Assembly: GCF_005222815.1 (NCBI RefSeq)
Contig: NZ_STGB01000002.1
Coordinates: 806,001-870,000 of the forward strand
Origin: Roseomonas sp. AR75
GTDB lineage: Bacteria > Pseudomonadota > Alphaproteobacteria > Acetobacterales > Acetobacteraceae
Direction of reading: 5' to 3'
DNA length: 64,000 nucleotides
Shown: positions 57,003-64,000 of the stretch, piece by piece
How the letters are laid out: every line of letters begins with the position of its first letter
Numbering within the stretch: the first letter of the stretch is position 1
Made by a program: the position numbers and the translations under genes
The notes under the pieces: model-generated
Database searches by the model: none
What the model was told of the DNA's origin: nothing
What the model saw: the letters and a program-made list of their open reading frames with translations, nothing else

Positions 57003-57989
57003 TCAGCCCTCGGGCTTGAAGCCGCTCTCGCGCACCACGACGCCCCAGAGGTCGCGCTCCCGCCGGATACGGTCGGCGAAGGCCTGCGGCGTCGCGGAGG
57101 TCGTCGGCAGGAACTCCAGGCGCTCCAGCGCACCCCGCACTTCGGGGGAGGCCGCCGCGCTGCGGATCGCGGCATGCAGGCCCTCGACCACCGGCGCGGG
57201 CGTGCCGGCCGGCAGCAGCGCGCCGAACCATTCCTCCGCGCTCTGCTCCGGGTAGCCGAGCTCGGCGAGCGTCGGCACGTCCGGCAGCTTGGCGAAGCGG
57301 CTGTCGGAGGTGACGGCGATGATGCGCAACCCGCTGCCATGCTGCGGCAGCACCTCGCTGAGCACGCCGATGAACAGCGGCAGGCGGCCGCCGATCACGT
57401 CCTGCACCGCCGGCGCCCCGCCGCGATAGGGCACGTGCTCCAGCCGCAGACCGAGCCGGCGTCCCAGCATGATGCCGATGAAATGCGGCACCGAGCCCGC
57501 GGCCGGCGAAGCCCAGGGCGTCTCGCCGGTCTGCGCGCGCGACCAGGCGGCCCATTCGGCCAGATTCCTTGCGGGGTGGTTCATCGGCACGCTGAGCGCG
57601 AAGGGGAAGGTGCAGACGGTGCTGACCGGGATCAGGTCGGTCAGCGCGTCGTAGCGGACCTCCCGCGGGAACACATGCGGCTGCACCGTCAGCATCGAGG
57701 CGGGCGTCTGCAGGAATACCGTACCGTCCTTCTCGGCGTCGCGGACATGCTCCACCGCGATGCGCCCGGCGGCGCCGGGGCGGCCATCCACGATCACGTT
57801 CGGCGCGTAGCTGCCGCGCAGCTTCTCGGCATAGATCCGCGCGACGACGTCGGAGGAGCCGCCGGGCGGAAAGCCGATGACCAGCCGCGCGTTGCGCCGC
57901 ACGGTCTGCGCGCCCGCGGGGAGCGCCGGCAGCGCCAGCGCGGCGGCGCCGAGGCCGAGCGCGGCCCGGCGGCGGATGATGGCGGTCAT
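57003..57989 (-). CDS. Bug-family binding protein (copy 3)
   Basis: 328 residues from the ATG at 57989, leader MTAIIRRRAALGLGAAALAL. NARLVIGFPPGGSSDVVARIYAEKLRGSYAP, VDGRPGAAGRIAVEHV and VPYRGGAPAVQDVIGGRLPL are Bug/TctC-like signatures. It is divergent from a close paralog at 58100 with about 110 bases between the starts, so both may share a control region. No membrane partner nearby. Confidence 0.9.
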   Translation of the reverse strand: MTAIIRRRAALGLGAAALALPALPAGAQTVRRNARLVIGFPPGGSSDVVARIYAEKLRGSYAPNVIVDGRPGAAGRIAVEHVRDAEKDGTVFLQTPASMLTVQPHVFPREVRYDALTDLIPVSTVCTFPFALSVPMNHPARNLAEWAAWSRAQTGETPWASPAAGSVPHFIGIMLGRRLGLRLEHVPYRGGAPAVQDVIGGRLPLFIGVLSEVLPQHGSGLRIIAVTSDSRFAKLPDVPTLAELGYPEQSAEEWFGALLPAGTPAPVVEGLHAAIRSAAASPEVRGALERLEFLPTTSATPQAFADRIRRERDLWGVVVRESGFKPEG

Positions 57990-58099
57990 GCGGATCCTGT
58001 CCTCCCTGTCGTCGCGCCTGCCGTTCGGGCGGCGGCGCTTGCGGCTCTCACTTATAGACCATAACAATCCGGCCAGCGAGACGGAACCGGGAGGACGTC

Positions 58100-59074
58100 A
58101 TGGCCGCAATGGGCCGCAGGGGCATGCTGGCGCTGGGCGCCGGGCTGGCAGCGGGGCGGCAGGCCTGGGGTCAGGCCGTGCCGCGCAACGCGCGCATGCT
58201 GGTCGGCTTCGCCGCGGGCGGGCCGACGGACCTGGTCGCCCGCCTCTATGCGGAGCGTCTGCGCCCCGCCTATGCGCCTGCGGCCATCGTCGAGAACCGG
58301 CCCGGCGCATCCGGCCGCCTGGCGGTGGATGCCGTGAAGGCGGCCGAGCCGGACGGCACGACGATGCTGATGACGCCGGCCAGCGTCATGACGTTGCAGC
58401 CGCACATCTTCCCGCGGGAGGTCCGCTACGACGCGCTGACCGATTTCGTGCCGGTCTGCACGCTCTGCGATTTCGGCTTCGGCCTGGCCGTCCCGGCCGG
58501 CCATCCCGCGCGCAGCTTCGCGGAACTGGTGGCGTGGCTCAGGGCGCAGCCGCAGGAGGTGCCGTATGGCTCGCCCGGCTCGGGCTCCGGCCCGCACTTC
58601 GTCGGCGACATGATCGGCCGCGCGGTGGGGGCGCGGCTGACCCATGTGCCCTATCGCGGCGCCGCACCCGCCGTGCAGGACACGCTGGCCGGCAGGGTGC
58701 CGCTGGTGGTGGCGGTGCTGTCGGATCTCGTGCCGCATGACGGAAAGGGGCTGCGCATCCTGGCGGTCTCCAGCGCGGCGCGGCTGCCACGGCTGCCCGA
58801 TGTCCCGACCCTGGCGGAGGCCGGCTTTCCGCAACTGACGATCAGCGAGTGGATGGGGCTGTTCCTTCCGGCCCGAACGCCGCCGGCGACGGTGGCCGCG
58901 CTGTACCGCACCGTGCAGGCGGCGGCGCAGACGCCGGAGGTGCGGCAGGCGCTGGAACGGCTGGAATTCCTGCCGACGGTGGACAGCCCGGAGGCCTTCG
59001 CCGCGCGCATCCGCAAGGATCGCGACGTCTGGGGCCAAGTGGTGCGCGACAGCGGGTTCCGGCCGGAAGCCTGA
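58100..59074 (+). CDS. Bug-family binding protein (copy 4)
   Basis: 324 residues. Leader MAAMGRRGMLALGAGLAAGR, then NARMLVGFAAGGPTDLVARLYAERLRPAYAP, VENRPGASGRLAVDAV and THVPYRGAAPAVQDTLAGRVPL. It is very similar in layout to copy 3 and less similar to copies 1 and 2. An ATG ten bases further downstream (MGRRGM) is an alternative start. It ends just before a bidirectional terminator facing dnaA. Confidence 0.9.
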   Translation: MAAMGRRGMLALGAGLAAGRQAWGQAVPRNARMLVGFAAGGPTDLVARLYAERLRPAYAPAAIVENRPGASGRLAVDAVKAAEPDGTTMLMTPASVMTLQPHIFPREVRYDALTDFVPVCTLCDFGFGLAVPAGHPARSFAELVAWLRAQPQEVPYGSPGSGSGPHFVGDMIGRAVGARLTHVPYRGAAPAVQDTLAGRVPLVVAVLSDLVPHDGKGLRILAVSSAARLPRLPDVPTLAEAGFPQLTISEWMGLFLPARTPPATVAALYRTVQAAAQTPEVRQALERLEFLPTVDSPEAFAARIRKDRDVWGQVVRDSGFRPEA

Positions 59075-59090
59075 ACCGGCGCCCATGCGG

Positions 59091-59117
59091 AACGGCCGAA
59101 GGCCGCGCCTTCGGCCG
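59091..59117. terminator. Bidirectional terminator-like hairpin between Bug gene and dnaA
   Basis: A perfect 12-bp stem, ACGGCCGAAGGC and GCCTTCGGCCGT, with a CGC loop, sits between the convergent stops of the Bug gene (59074) and dnaA (59125). No strong T-run is present on either side, so strength is uncertain, but the location fits a shared terminator. Confidence 0.6.
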
Positions 59118-59124
59118 TGGCGCG

Positions 59125-60570
59125 TCAGGTCTCCAGCATGCGGCGCAGCAGCTCGACATCCTCGGCGAAGGCCGTGTCCTGCTGCATCAACTCCGCGACG
59201 CGGCTGACCGCGTGCATCACGGTGGTGTGGTCGCGGCCGCCGAAGCGCCGGCCGATCTCCGGCAGCGATCGCGTGGTGAGCTGCTTGGCCAGGTACATCG
59301 CCACCTGGCGCGGCCGTGCCACGTTGCGCGCGCGCCGCGGCGAGGACATGTCGGAGAAGCGGATGTTGTAGTGCTCCGCCACGCGCTTCTGGATCTCCTC
59401 GACCGTCACGCGGCGGTCGAGCACGCGCAGCAGGTCGCGCAGCACCTCCTGCGCGCTTTCCATGGTCACCGGCCGGCCGAACAGGTTGGCATGGGCGATC
59501 AGGCGGTTCAGCGCGCCTTCCAGCTCCCGGACGTTGCTGGTGATCTTGTGCGCCAGGAACTCCAGCACCTTGGCCGGCACCGGCACGCCGGCCTGCTGCA
59601 CCTTGGCCTGCAGGATGGAAATGCGCAGTTCGTAGGTGGTCGCGTGCAGGTCCGCCACCATGCCCTGGCCGAGCCGCGTGCGCAGCCGGTCCTCGATGCC
59701 GGCGAGGTCGGAAGGCGGCTTGTCGGAGGAGACGATGATCTGCTTGCCGTCATCCACCAGCGCGTTGAACGTGTGGAAGAATTCCTCCTGCGTGTTGTCC
59801 TTGCCGATCAGGAACTGCAGGTCGTCGATCAGCAGCACGTCCACGCTGCGCAGGCTCTCCTTGAACTCGATGGTGGAGCCGCTGCGGATCGCCGCGATGA
59901 AGCGGTACATGAACTTCTCGGCGCTCATGTAGGCCACGGTCAGTGGCGCGCGCCCGTCCTGCGCGCCGCGCTCGCGGATCGCCCAGGCGATGGCGTGCAT
60001 CAGATGCGTCTTGCCCAGCCCCACGCCGCCATAGAGGAAGAGCGGGTTGAAGCCCGGCGTCGCAGGCCGCTCCGCCACGCGGCGGGCGCAGGCATGCGCG
60101 AACTCGTTCGGCTTGCCGACCACGAAGGTGTCGAAGGTGAAGCGCGGGTCGAGCGGCGCCGACCAGTCGCTGCGGCCGTCGTTGCGTGGCTCTGCCTTCG
60201 GGCGGATGGGCTCGGCGAGGCCCGTTGCATGGCCGTTCGGCTGCGGCTGCGGGGCCTCCGCCTCGGCCTCCTTCTGCGCGGCGGCGCCCGCCATGACGCG
60301 GAACTCGACCCGGCGGACCGCGGGGATCTCCGTCTGCCACAGCGCCTGAAGCCGGTCGCCGTAGTGGCCGCGCACCCAGTCGCGCAGGAAGCGGGTGGGC
60401 AGCAGCACGACGACCTCGTCGCCCTGCAGCGCCGCGAGCGTCATCTGCCGCAGCCAGGAGCGGTATTCCGCTTCACCCACCTCTTCGCGCAAGCGGCCCC
60501 GGATCCGTGCCCAGACCTCGGCGACCTGCGCCTGGGCGGGAGAAGACGACGGACCGACCGCATTCTCCAT
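59125..60570 (-). CDS. dnaA: Chromosomal replication initiator DnaA
   Basis: 481 residues from the ATG at 60570. Domain I: VWARIRGRLREEVGEAEYRSWL. A variable linker follows. The AAA+ domain begins DPRFTFDTFVVGKPNEFAHA with Walker A YGGVGLGKTHLMHAI, Walker B DVLLIDDLQFLIGK and sensor 1 IIVSSDKPPSDL. Domain IV has the DNA-binding signature IGRRFGGRDHTTVMHAV, which reads DnaA boxes. Length and domains are normal. It starts chromosome replication. rpsT lies upstream, as in many alphaproteobacteria. Confidence 0.98.
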   Translation of the reverse strand: MENAVGPSSSPAQAQVAEVWARIRGRLREEVGEAEYRSWLRQMTLAALQGDEVVVLLPTRFLRDWVRGHYGDRLQALWQTEIPAVRRVEFRVMAGAAAQKEAEAEAPQPQPNGHATGLAEPIRPKAEPRNDGRSDWSAPLDPRFTFDTFVVGKPNEFAHACARRVAERPATPGFNPLFLYGGVGLGKTHLMHAIAWAIRERGAQDGRAPLTVAYMSAEKFMYRFIAAIRSGSTIEFKESLRSVDVLLIDDLQFLIGKDNTQEEFFHTFNALVDDGKQIIVSSDKPPSDLAGIEDRLRTRLGQGMVADLHATTYELRISILQAKVQQAGVPVPAKVLEFLAHKITSNVRELEGALNRLIAHANLFGRPVTMESAQEVLRDLLRVLDRRVTVEEIQKRVAEHYNIRFSDMSSPRRARNVARPRQVAMYLAKQLTTRSLPEIGRRFGGRDHTTVMHAVSRVAELMQQDTAFAEDVELLRRMLET

Positions 60571-60919
60571 GAGACGCACCTGCCACCCTCTCCGGCCGTT
60601 TTCGACCAGACCCTGCTGAGCCCCGCGGCGGAGGACCCGCCGCGGGCGACGACGCACGCACCAGCGCTACGCCGACCCCCTTCACGAAGGCTACCGCGAC
60701 GACGCATGCCGCCGCAAATGATAACTTTGCCTCGCGGCAGCATTCGCCCAGGCACGCAAAAAACTCGCGCGGACAACTTCCGCACGATGAAAGACGATCA
60801 CTGAGTATCGGAAGTAATCCCGCTCGCGCCCAGGCTGCGGCTATTGCCTGCAACCTAGCGCGGGGCGGCGTATCGCTGCAACGGGACCGGAGCGCGAACG
60901 CGCTCCGTCTGCAGACGAT
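60571..60919. other. dnaA-rpsT intergenic region
   Basis: 349 bases upstream of dnaA. I see no gene and no clear TTATCCACA-type DnaA box. It is locally less G+C-rich around 60715-60800 (AATGATAACTTTG, GCAAAAAACTC), where the dnaA promoter could lie. An 8-bp dyad lies at the rpsT end. Confidence 0.5.
60889..60906 (-). terminator. Possible terminator after rpsT
   Basis: A perfect 8-bp inverted repeat, GGAGCGCG-AA-CGCGCTCC, lies 13 bases after the rpsT stop. It lacks a U-run, so it may be a weak or rho-assisted stop, or an RNA stabiliser. Confidence 0.4.
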
Positions 60920-61192
60920 TCAGGCCGAAGCGGCGATGCTCTTGATGCGCGCGGTCAGGCGCGAGAGCTTCCGCGCAACCGTGTTGTCGTGCATCACGCC
61001 CTTGGTGGCGGCGCGCTGCAACTCCGGCTGGGCGGCGCGGAACGCCTCCTGCGCGGCACCCTTGTCGCCGGCGGCGATAGCCTGCTCGACCTTGCGGAGG
61101 AAGGTGCGCACACGGGACTTGCGGGCGCGGTTGCGCGCCGTGCGCTTCTCGATCTGTCGGATGCGCTTGCGCGCGGAGTCGGTGTTGGCCAT
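60920..61192 (-). CDS. rpsT: 30S ribosomal protein S20
   Basis: 90 residues: [30 protein letters not shown], then [21 protein letters not shown] and a C-terminal [21 protein letters not shown]. Basic, helical and of normal length, with the invariant S20 N-terminus. It binds 16S rRNA in the small subunit. Confidence 0.98.
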   Translation of the reverse strand: MANTDSARKRIRQIEKRTARNRARKSRVRTFLRKVEQAIAAGDKGAAQEAFRAAQPELQRAATKGVMHDNTVARKLSRLTARIKSIAASA

Positions 61193-61307
61193 GTGCCGCG
61201 TGTATCTGACCAGGAAAGGTTGGAGGGCCGACGAGGGATCCCCCGTCAGCGAAGGGGCGGGTTCTAATCCCCGGGCGTCGCGCGAGTCAATGCGCCGCCC
61301 GGAACCA

Positions 61308-62084
61308 TCAGCGGTGGCGGAACTGCGCCGGCCGCTTCTCGGCGAAGGCGGCCATGCCTTCCTTCTGGTCCTCCGTGGAGAACAGGCTGAGGAACAGCCG
61401 CCGCTCGAAGCGCACGCCCTCGCGCAGCGTGGTCTCGTAGGCGGCGTTCACCGCCTCCTTCGCCATCGCGACGGAGGGCGCGGAGAGGCTCGCGATCTTC
61501 TCGCCGATCTTCACCGCTTCGGGCACGAGATCCGCGACAGGCACGATGCGCGTGACCAGGTTGGACCGCTCGGCTTCCGCCGCGTCCATCATCCGCCCGG
61601 TGAGCACCATCTCCATCGCCTTGGACTTGCCGACGGCGCGGGTCAGGCGTTGCGTGCCGCCGGCGCCGGGGATGACGCCCAGGTTGATCTCGGGCTGGCC
61701 GAACTTCGCGTTTTCGGCGGCGATGATCATGTCGCACATCATCGCCAGCTCGCAGCCGCCGCCGAGCGCGAAGCCCGCCACCGCGGCGATCACCGGCTTC
61801 TTGATGGTCAGCACCGCTTCCCAGCGCTTGCCGATGAAATCCTCGATGTAGACCGCGGGGTAGCTGCGGTCCTTCATCTCCTTGATGTCGGCGCCGGCGG
61901 CGAAGGCCTTCTCGCTGCCGGTCAGCACGATGGCGCCGATCGCGGGATCGGCGTCGAAGGCGCGCAGCGCGTGGCCGAGCTCTTCCATCAACTGGTCGCA
62001 GAGCGCATTCAGCGCCTTGGGGCGGTTCAGGGTGATCAGGCCGACGCGCCCGCGCGTCTCCACCAGGATCATCTCATGGGCCAT
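61308..62084 (-). CDS. Enoyl-CoA hydratase
   Basis: 258 residues from the ATG at 62084. Crotonase fold: [19 protein letters not shown], the CoA site [10 protein letters not shown], the oxyanion and catalytic region [20 protein letters not shown] with Glu, and [20 protein letters not shown] with the second catalytic Glu. Both acids are present, so it should hydrate trans-2-enoyl-CoA in fatty acid or short-acyl oxidation. Its place between mutM and rpsT is conserved in alphaproteobacteria. Confidence 0.95.
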   Translation of the reverse strand: MAHEMILVETRGRVGLITLNRPKALNALCDQLMEELGHALRAFDADPAIGAIVLTGSEKAFAAGADIKEMKDRSYPAVYIEDFIGKRWEAVLTIKKPVIAAVAGFALGGGCELAMMCDMIIAAENAKFGQPEINLGVIPGAGGTQRLTRAVGKSKAMEMVLTGRMMDAAEAERSNLVTRIVPVADLVPEAVKIGEKIASLSAPSVAMAKEAVNAAYETTLREGVRFERRLFLSLFSTEDQKEGMAAFAEKRPAQFRHR

Positions 62085-62142
62085 GGGGGCTTTCCTCGTC
62101 CGCGTGCGGCGGCCTTCTCGGTAGCGCGCTTCGCGCCGCCGC

Positions 62143-63042
62143 TCAACGCTGGGTGCGCGGACACCAGAAGGTGGAGCGCCCGGACTGCACGATGCGGCGC
62201 ACGCCGGCACAGCCCGCCGCCGGACCGGGACAGAGCGGACAGGGCGCGGCTTCGCGATCGTAGACGGCGAAGCGGTCCTGGAAGCGGCCGAGCTCGCCAT
62301 CGGCCCGGACATAGTCGCGCAGCGAGGAGCCGCCGGCGCCGATCGCCTCCTGCAGCACCGCCTTGATCGCGGGCACCAGACGCGCGGCGCGCCTGCCCGG
62401 CACGGTATGCGCCTGGCGCTGCGGCGAGATGCCCGCGCGGAACAGCGCCTCCGCCACATAGATGTTGCCAAGCCCGGCGACGACCTTCTGGTCGAGCAGC
62501 GCGGCCTTCATCGGCGTATGCTTCCCCGCCAGTGCGCCCGCGAGCACGGCGGGGGTGAAGGCGTCCTCCAGCGGCTCGGGGCCGAGGTCGCGCAGCAGCT
62601 TGTGATCGTCCTCCGCCGCGGTCGGCATCAAATCCACGCAGCCGAAGCGGCGCGGGTCCACGAAACCGATGCGCGTGCCGTCGGCCGTCTCCATCACCAG
62701 GTGCTCGTGCGCTTCCGGAGGACCGTTATGCCCGCGGGCATCGGAGAAGCGGCCGGTCGGCCCCATCCAGGGCACGCGCGGGCCCTCCATCGGCCGCGCG
62801 ACCAGCCGCCCGGACATGCCGAGATGGATCAGCAGGCTTTCCGCCGTGTCGAGCCGTGCCAGGATGTATTTCCCGCGCCGCCGGAAGCCGGTGACGGTCG
62901 CGCCGGTCAGGCGTTCGGCCAGGCGAGGCGGGAAGGGCCAGCGCATGTCGGGGCGCGTCGTCTCGGCGCGGGCGATGCGCCGTCCGTCCATCACGGCGGC
63001 GAGGCCGCGCATCACCGTCTCGACTTCGGGCAGTTCGGGCAT
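62143..63042 (-). CDS. mutM: Formamidopyrimidine-DNA glycosylase (Fpg)
   Basis: 299 residues, [15 protein letters not shown], with the catalytic N-terminal Pro1-Glu2 after Met removal. [42 protein letters not shown] (H2TH) and the zinc-finger region CPLC...[19 protein letters not shown] follow. It removes 8-oxoguanine and nicks the strand. The zinc finger ends CPRT where CxxC is usual, so the fourth Cys ligand is Thr. It is transcribed away from ubiE, with 57 bases between starts. Confidence 0.96.
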   Translation of the reverse strand: MPELPEVETVMRGLAAVMDGRRIARAETTRPDMRWPFPPRLAERLTGATVTGFRRRGKYILARLDTAESLLIHLGMSGRLVARPMEGPRVPWMGPTGRFSDARGHNGPPEAHEHLVMETADGTRIGFVDPRRFGCVDLMPTAAEDDHKLLRDLGPEPLEDAFTPAVLAGALAGKHTPMKAALLDQKVVAGLGNIYVAEALFRAGISPQRQAHTVPGRRAARLVPAIKAVLQEAIGAGGSSLRDYVRADGELGRFQDRFAVYDREAAPCPLCPGPAAGCAGVRRIVQSGRSTFWCPRTQR

Positions 63043-63099
63043 CTTTCCCCCTTCGTCCCTTCCTTGCCGCGCCCCGCGGCTTCCGCCAAGTTGCCGCCG

Positions 63100-63837
63100 A
63101 TGAACGAGACAACCGATTTCGGCTTCCGCGAGGTGCCGAAGGGCCAAAAGGCCAGCCTGGTGCGCGAGGTCTTCGACAGCGTGGCGCCGCGCTACGACCT
63201 GATGAACGACCTGATGTCGCTCGGCATCCACCGGATCTGGAAGCGCATCTTCGTCAATGCCATCGCCTGCTCCCCGCGGGAGACGCTGCTCGACCTCGCC
63301 GGCGGCACCGGGGACATCGCCTTCGGCGCGCTGGCCGCGGGCGCGAAGCGCGTGATCCTCACCGATATCAACGCGGAGATGCTGGAGGTCGGGCGCAAGC
63401 GCGCGCTGGACCGCGGTATCGTCGAGCGCATCGAGTTCGTCGTCGTGGACGCCGAGCACATCCCGCTGCCCGACCGCAGCGTGGAGAAGGTCTCGATCGC
63501 CTTCGGCCTTCGCAACTGCACCGACAAGGACGCCGTGCTGCGGGAGGCGCGGCGCGTGCTGCGGCCCGGCGGGCGGTTCCACTGCCTCGAATTCTCGAAG
63601 CTGGAGGTCGCGGCGCTCGAGAAGCTCTACGAGACCTGGAACTTCCGCATCCTGCCGGAGATCGGCGCGCGCGTGGCGAAGGACCGGGCGAGCTACGAAT
63701 ACCTGGCCGAGAGCATCGCGAAATTCCCCGACCAGCCGACGCTCGCCGGCATGATGGAGAGGGCGGGGCTGGAGCGCGTGGCGTGGCGCAACCTGTCCGG
63801 CGGGATCGTCGCGATCCACACCGGCTGGCGGCTGTGA
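63100..63837 (+). CDS. ubiE: Ubiquinone/menaquinone methyltransferase UbiE
   Basis: 245 residues. [42 protein letters not shown] is the UbiE signature. The SAM site is [16 protein letters not shown] and [11 protein letters not shown], with [23 protein letters not shown] behind. It methylates the 2-octaprenyl-6-methoxy-benzoquinol ring in ubiquinone synthesis. It overlaps the thioesterase gene by four bases (GTGA). Confidence 0.97.
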   Translation: MNETTDFGFREVPKGQKASLVREVFDSVAPRYDLMNDLMSLGIHRIWKRIFVNAIACSPRETLLDLAGGTGDIAFGALAAGAKRVILTDINAEMLEVGRKRALDRGIVERIEFVVVDAEHIPLPDRSVEKVSIAFGLRNCTDKDAVLREARRVLRPGGRFHCLEFSKLEVAALEKLYETWNFRILPEIGARVAKDRASYEYLAESIAKFPDQPTLAGMMERAGLERVAWRNLSGGIVAIHTGWRL

Positions 63838-64000
63838 GCCAGCTCGACCGCGTGCGCGCGGCCTTCGCCGCGCAGGGCTTCATGCGCACGCTTGGCGCGG
63901 CGCTGGTGGCCCTGGAGCCGGGACGCTGCGAGATCGCCTGCGATTTCCGCGCCGATCTCACCCAGCATCATGGCCTGTTCCACGCGGGCGTGCTGACCAC
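63834..64000 (+). CDS. PaaI-family hotdog thioesterase (partial)
   Basis: Starts at a GTG overlapping the ubiE stop and runs off the right edge after 55 residues: [20 protein letters not shown], then [15 protein letters not shown]. The HHGxxHAG segment is the hotdog active-site motif of PaaI-type acyl-CoA thioesterases (usually HGG). Substrate unknown. Confidence 0.75.
   Translation, partial: MSQLDRVRAAFAAQGFMRTLGAALVALEPGRCEIACDFRADLTQHHGLFHAGVLT

Overview
The window is high-GC bacterial chromosome from an alphaproteobacterium. The ubiE / mutM / enoyl-CoA hydratase / rpsT / dnaA order at the right end is the usual alphaproteobacterial arrangement. The many orphan Bug-type (tripartite tricarboxylate transporter) binding proteins, the dipeptide and sugar ABC operons and the codon use suggest a Roseomonas-like member of the Acetobacteraceae. 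The genus is an inference, not a demonstrated identity.

Layout. 1-403: start of a polyamine-type binding protein, cut by the window edge. 741-4542: a phage tail-fibre cassette with no other phage genes beside it. 4529-10783: a LysR regulator divergent from two successive copies of a [Bug binding protein + sulfatase] pair. 10791-21203: a 10.4-kb integrated element bounded by a 24-bp direct repeat, the right copy being the 3' end of tRNA-Thr(GGT). 21388-30191: a tightly overlapped carbohydrate ABC-transporter and catabolic operon (ATPase, NagB-like, Gfo/Idh/MocA, binding protein, two permeases, small membrane protein, AroE-like, ChbG/YdjC-like), then a convergent SDR. 30359-43652: two complete dipeptide/oligopeptide ABC transporter operons separated by a cupin, a DAO-type FAD oxidoreductase and a VOC protein. 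43660-45052: gene debris and two unrecognised genes. 45130-56976: a polysaccharide cluster with glycosyltransferases, an undecaprenyl-phosphate sugar transferase, a Wzx-type flippase, a YdcF protein and large membrane proteins. 57003-59074: two divergent Bug proteins. 59125-64000: the conserved dnaA-rpsT-ech-mutM | ubiE block and the start of a PaaI-type thioesterase.

The most interesting region is the tRNA-Thr island. It looks like a phage-satellite-type element: tyrosine integrase beside attR, an AlpA/excisionase-like HTH protein, a DUF5906-type helicase, a divergent control region with a probable leaderless promoter, and a strand-opposed operon of small overlapping ORFs. Downstream of the helicase lies a ~400-bp region holding seven exact TGGACA hexamers plus near-matches, which could be iterons of a replication origin. 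No structural phage gene is recognised in it. Three of its core genes are broken: the helicase by an IS630 element at TA, a serine recombinase by an IS3 element with a 3-bp duplication, and the integrase by a frameshift. Both insertion junctions are so clean that the original reading frames can be rebuilt by eye. The element therefore appears to be recently fossilised.
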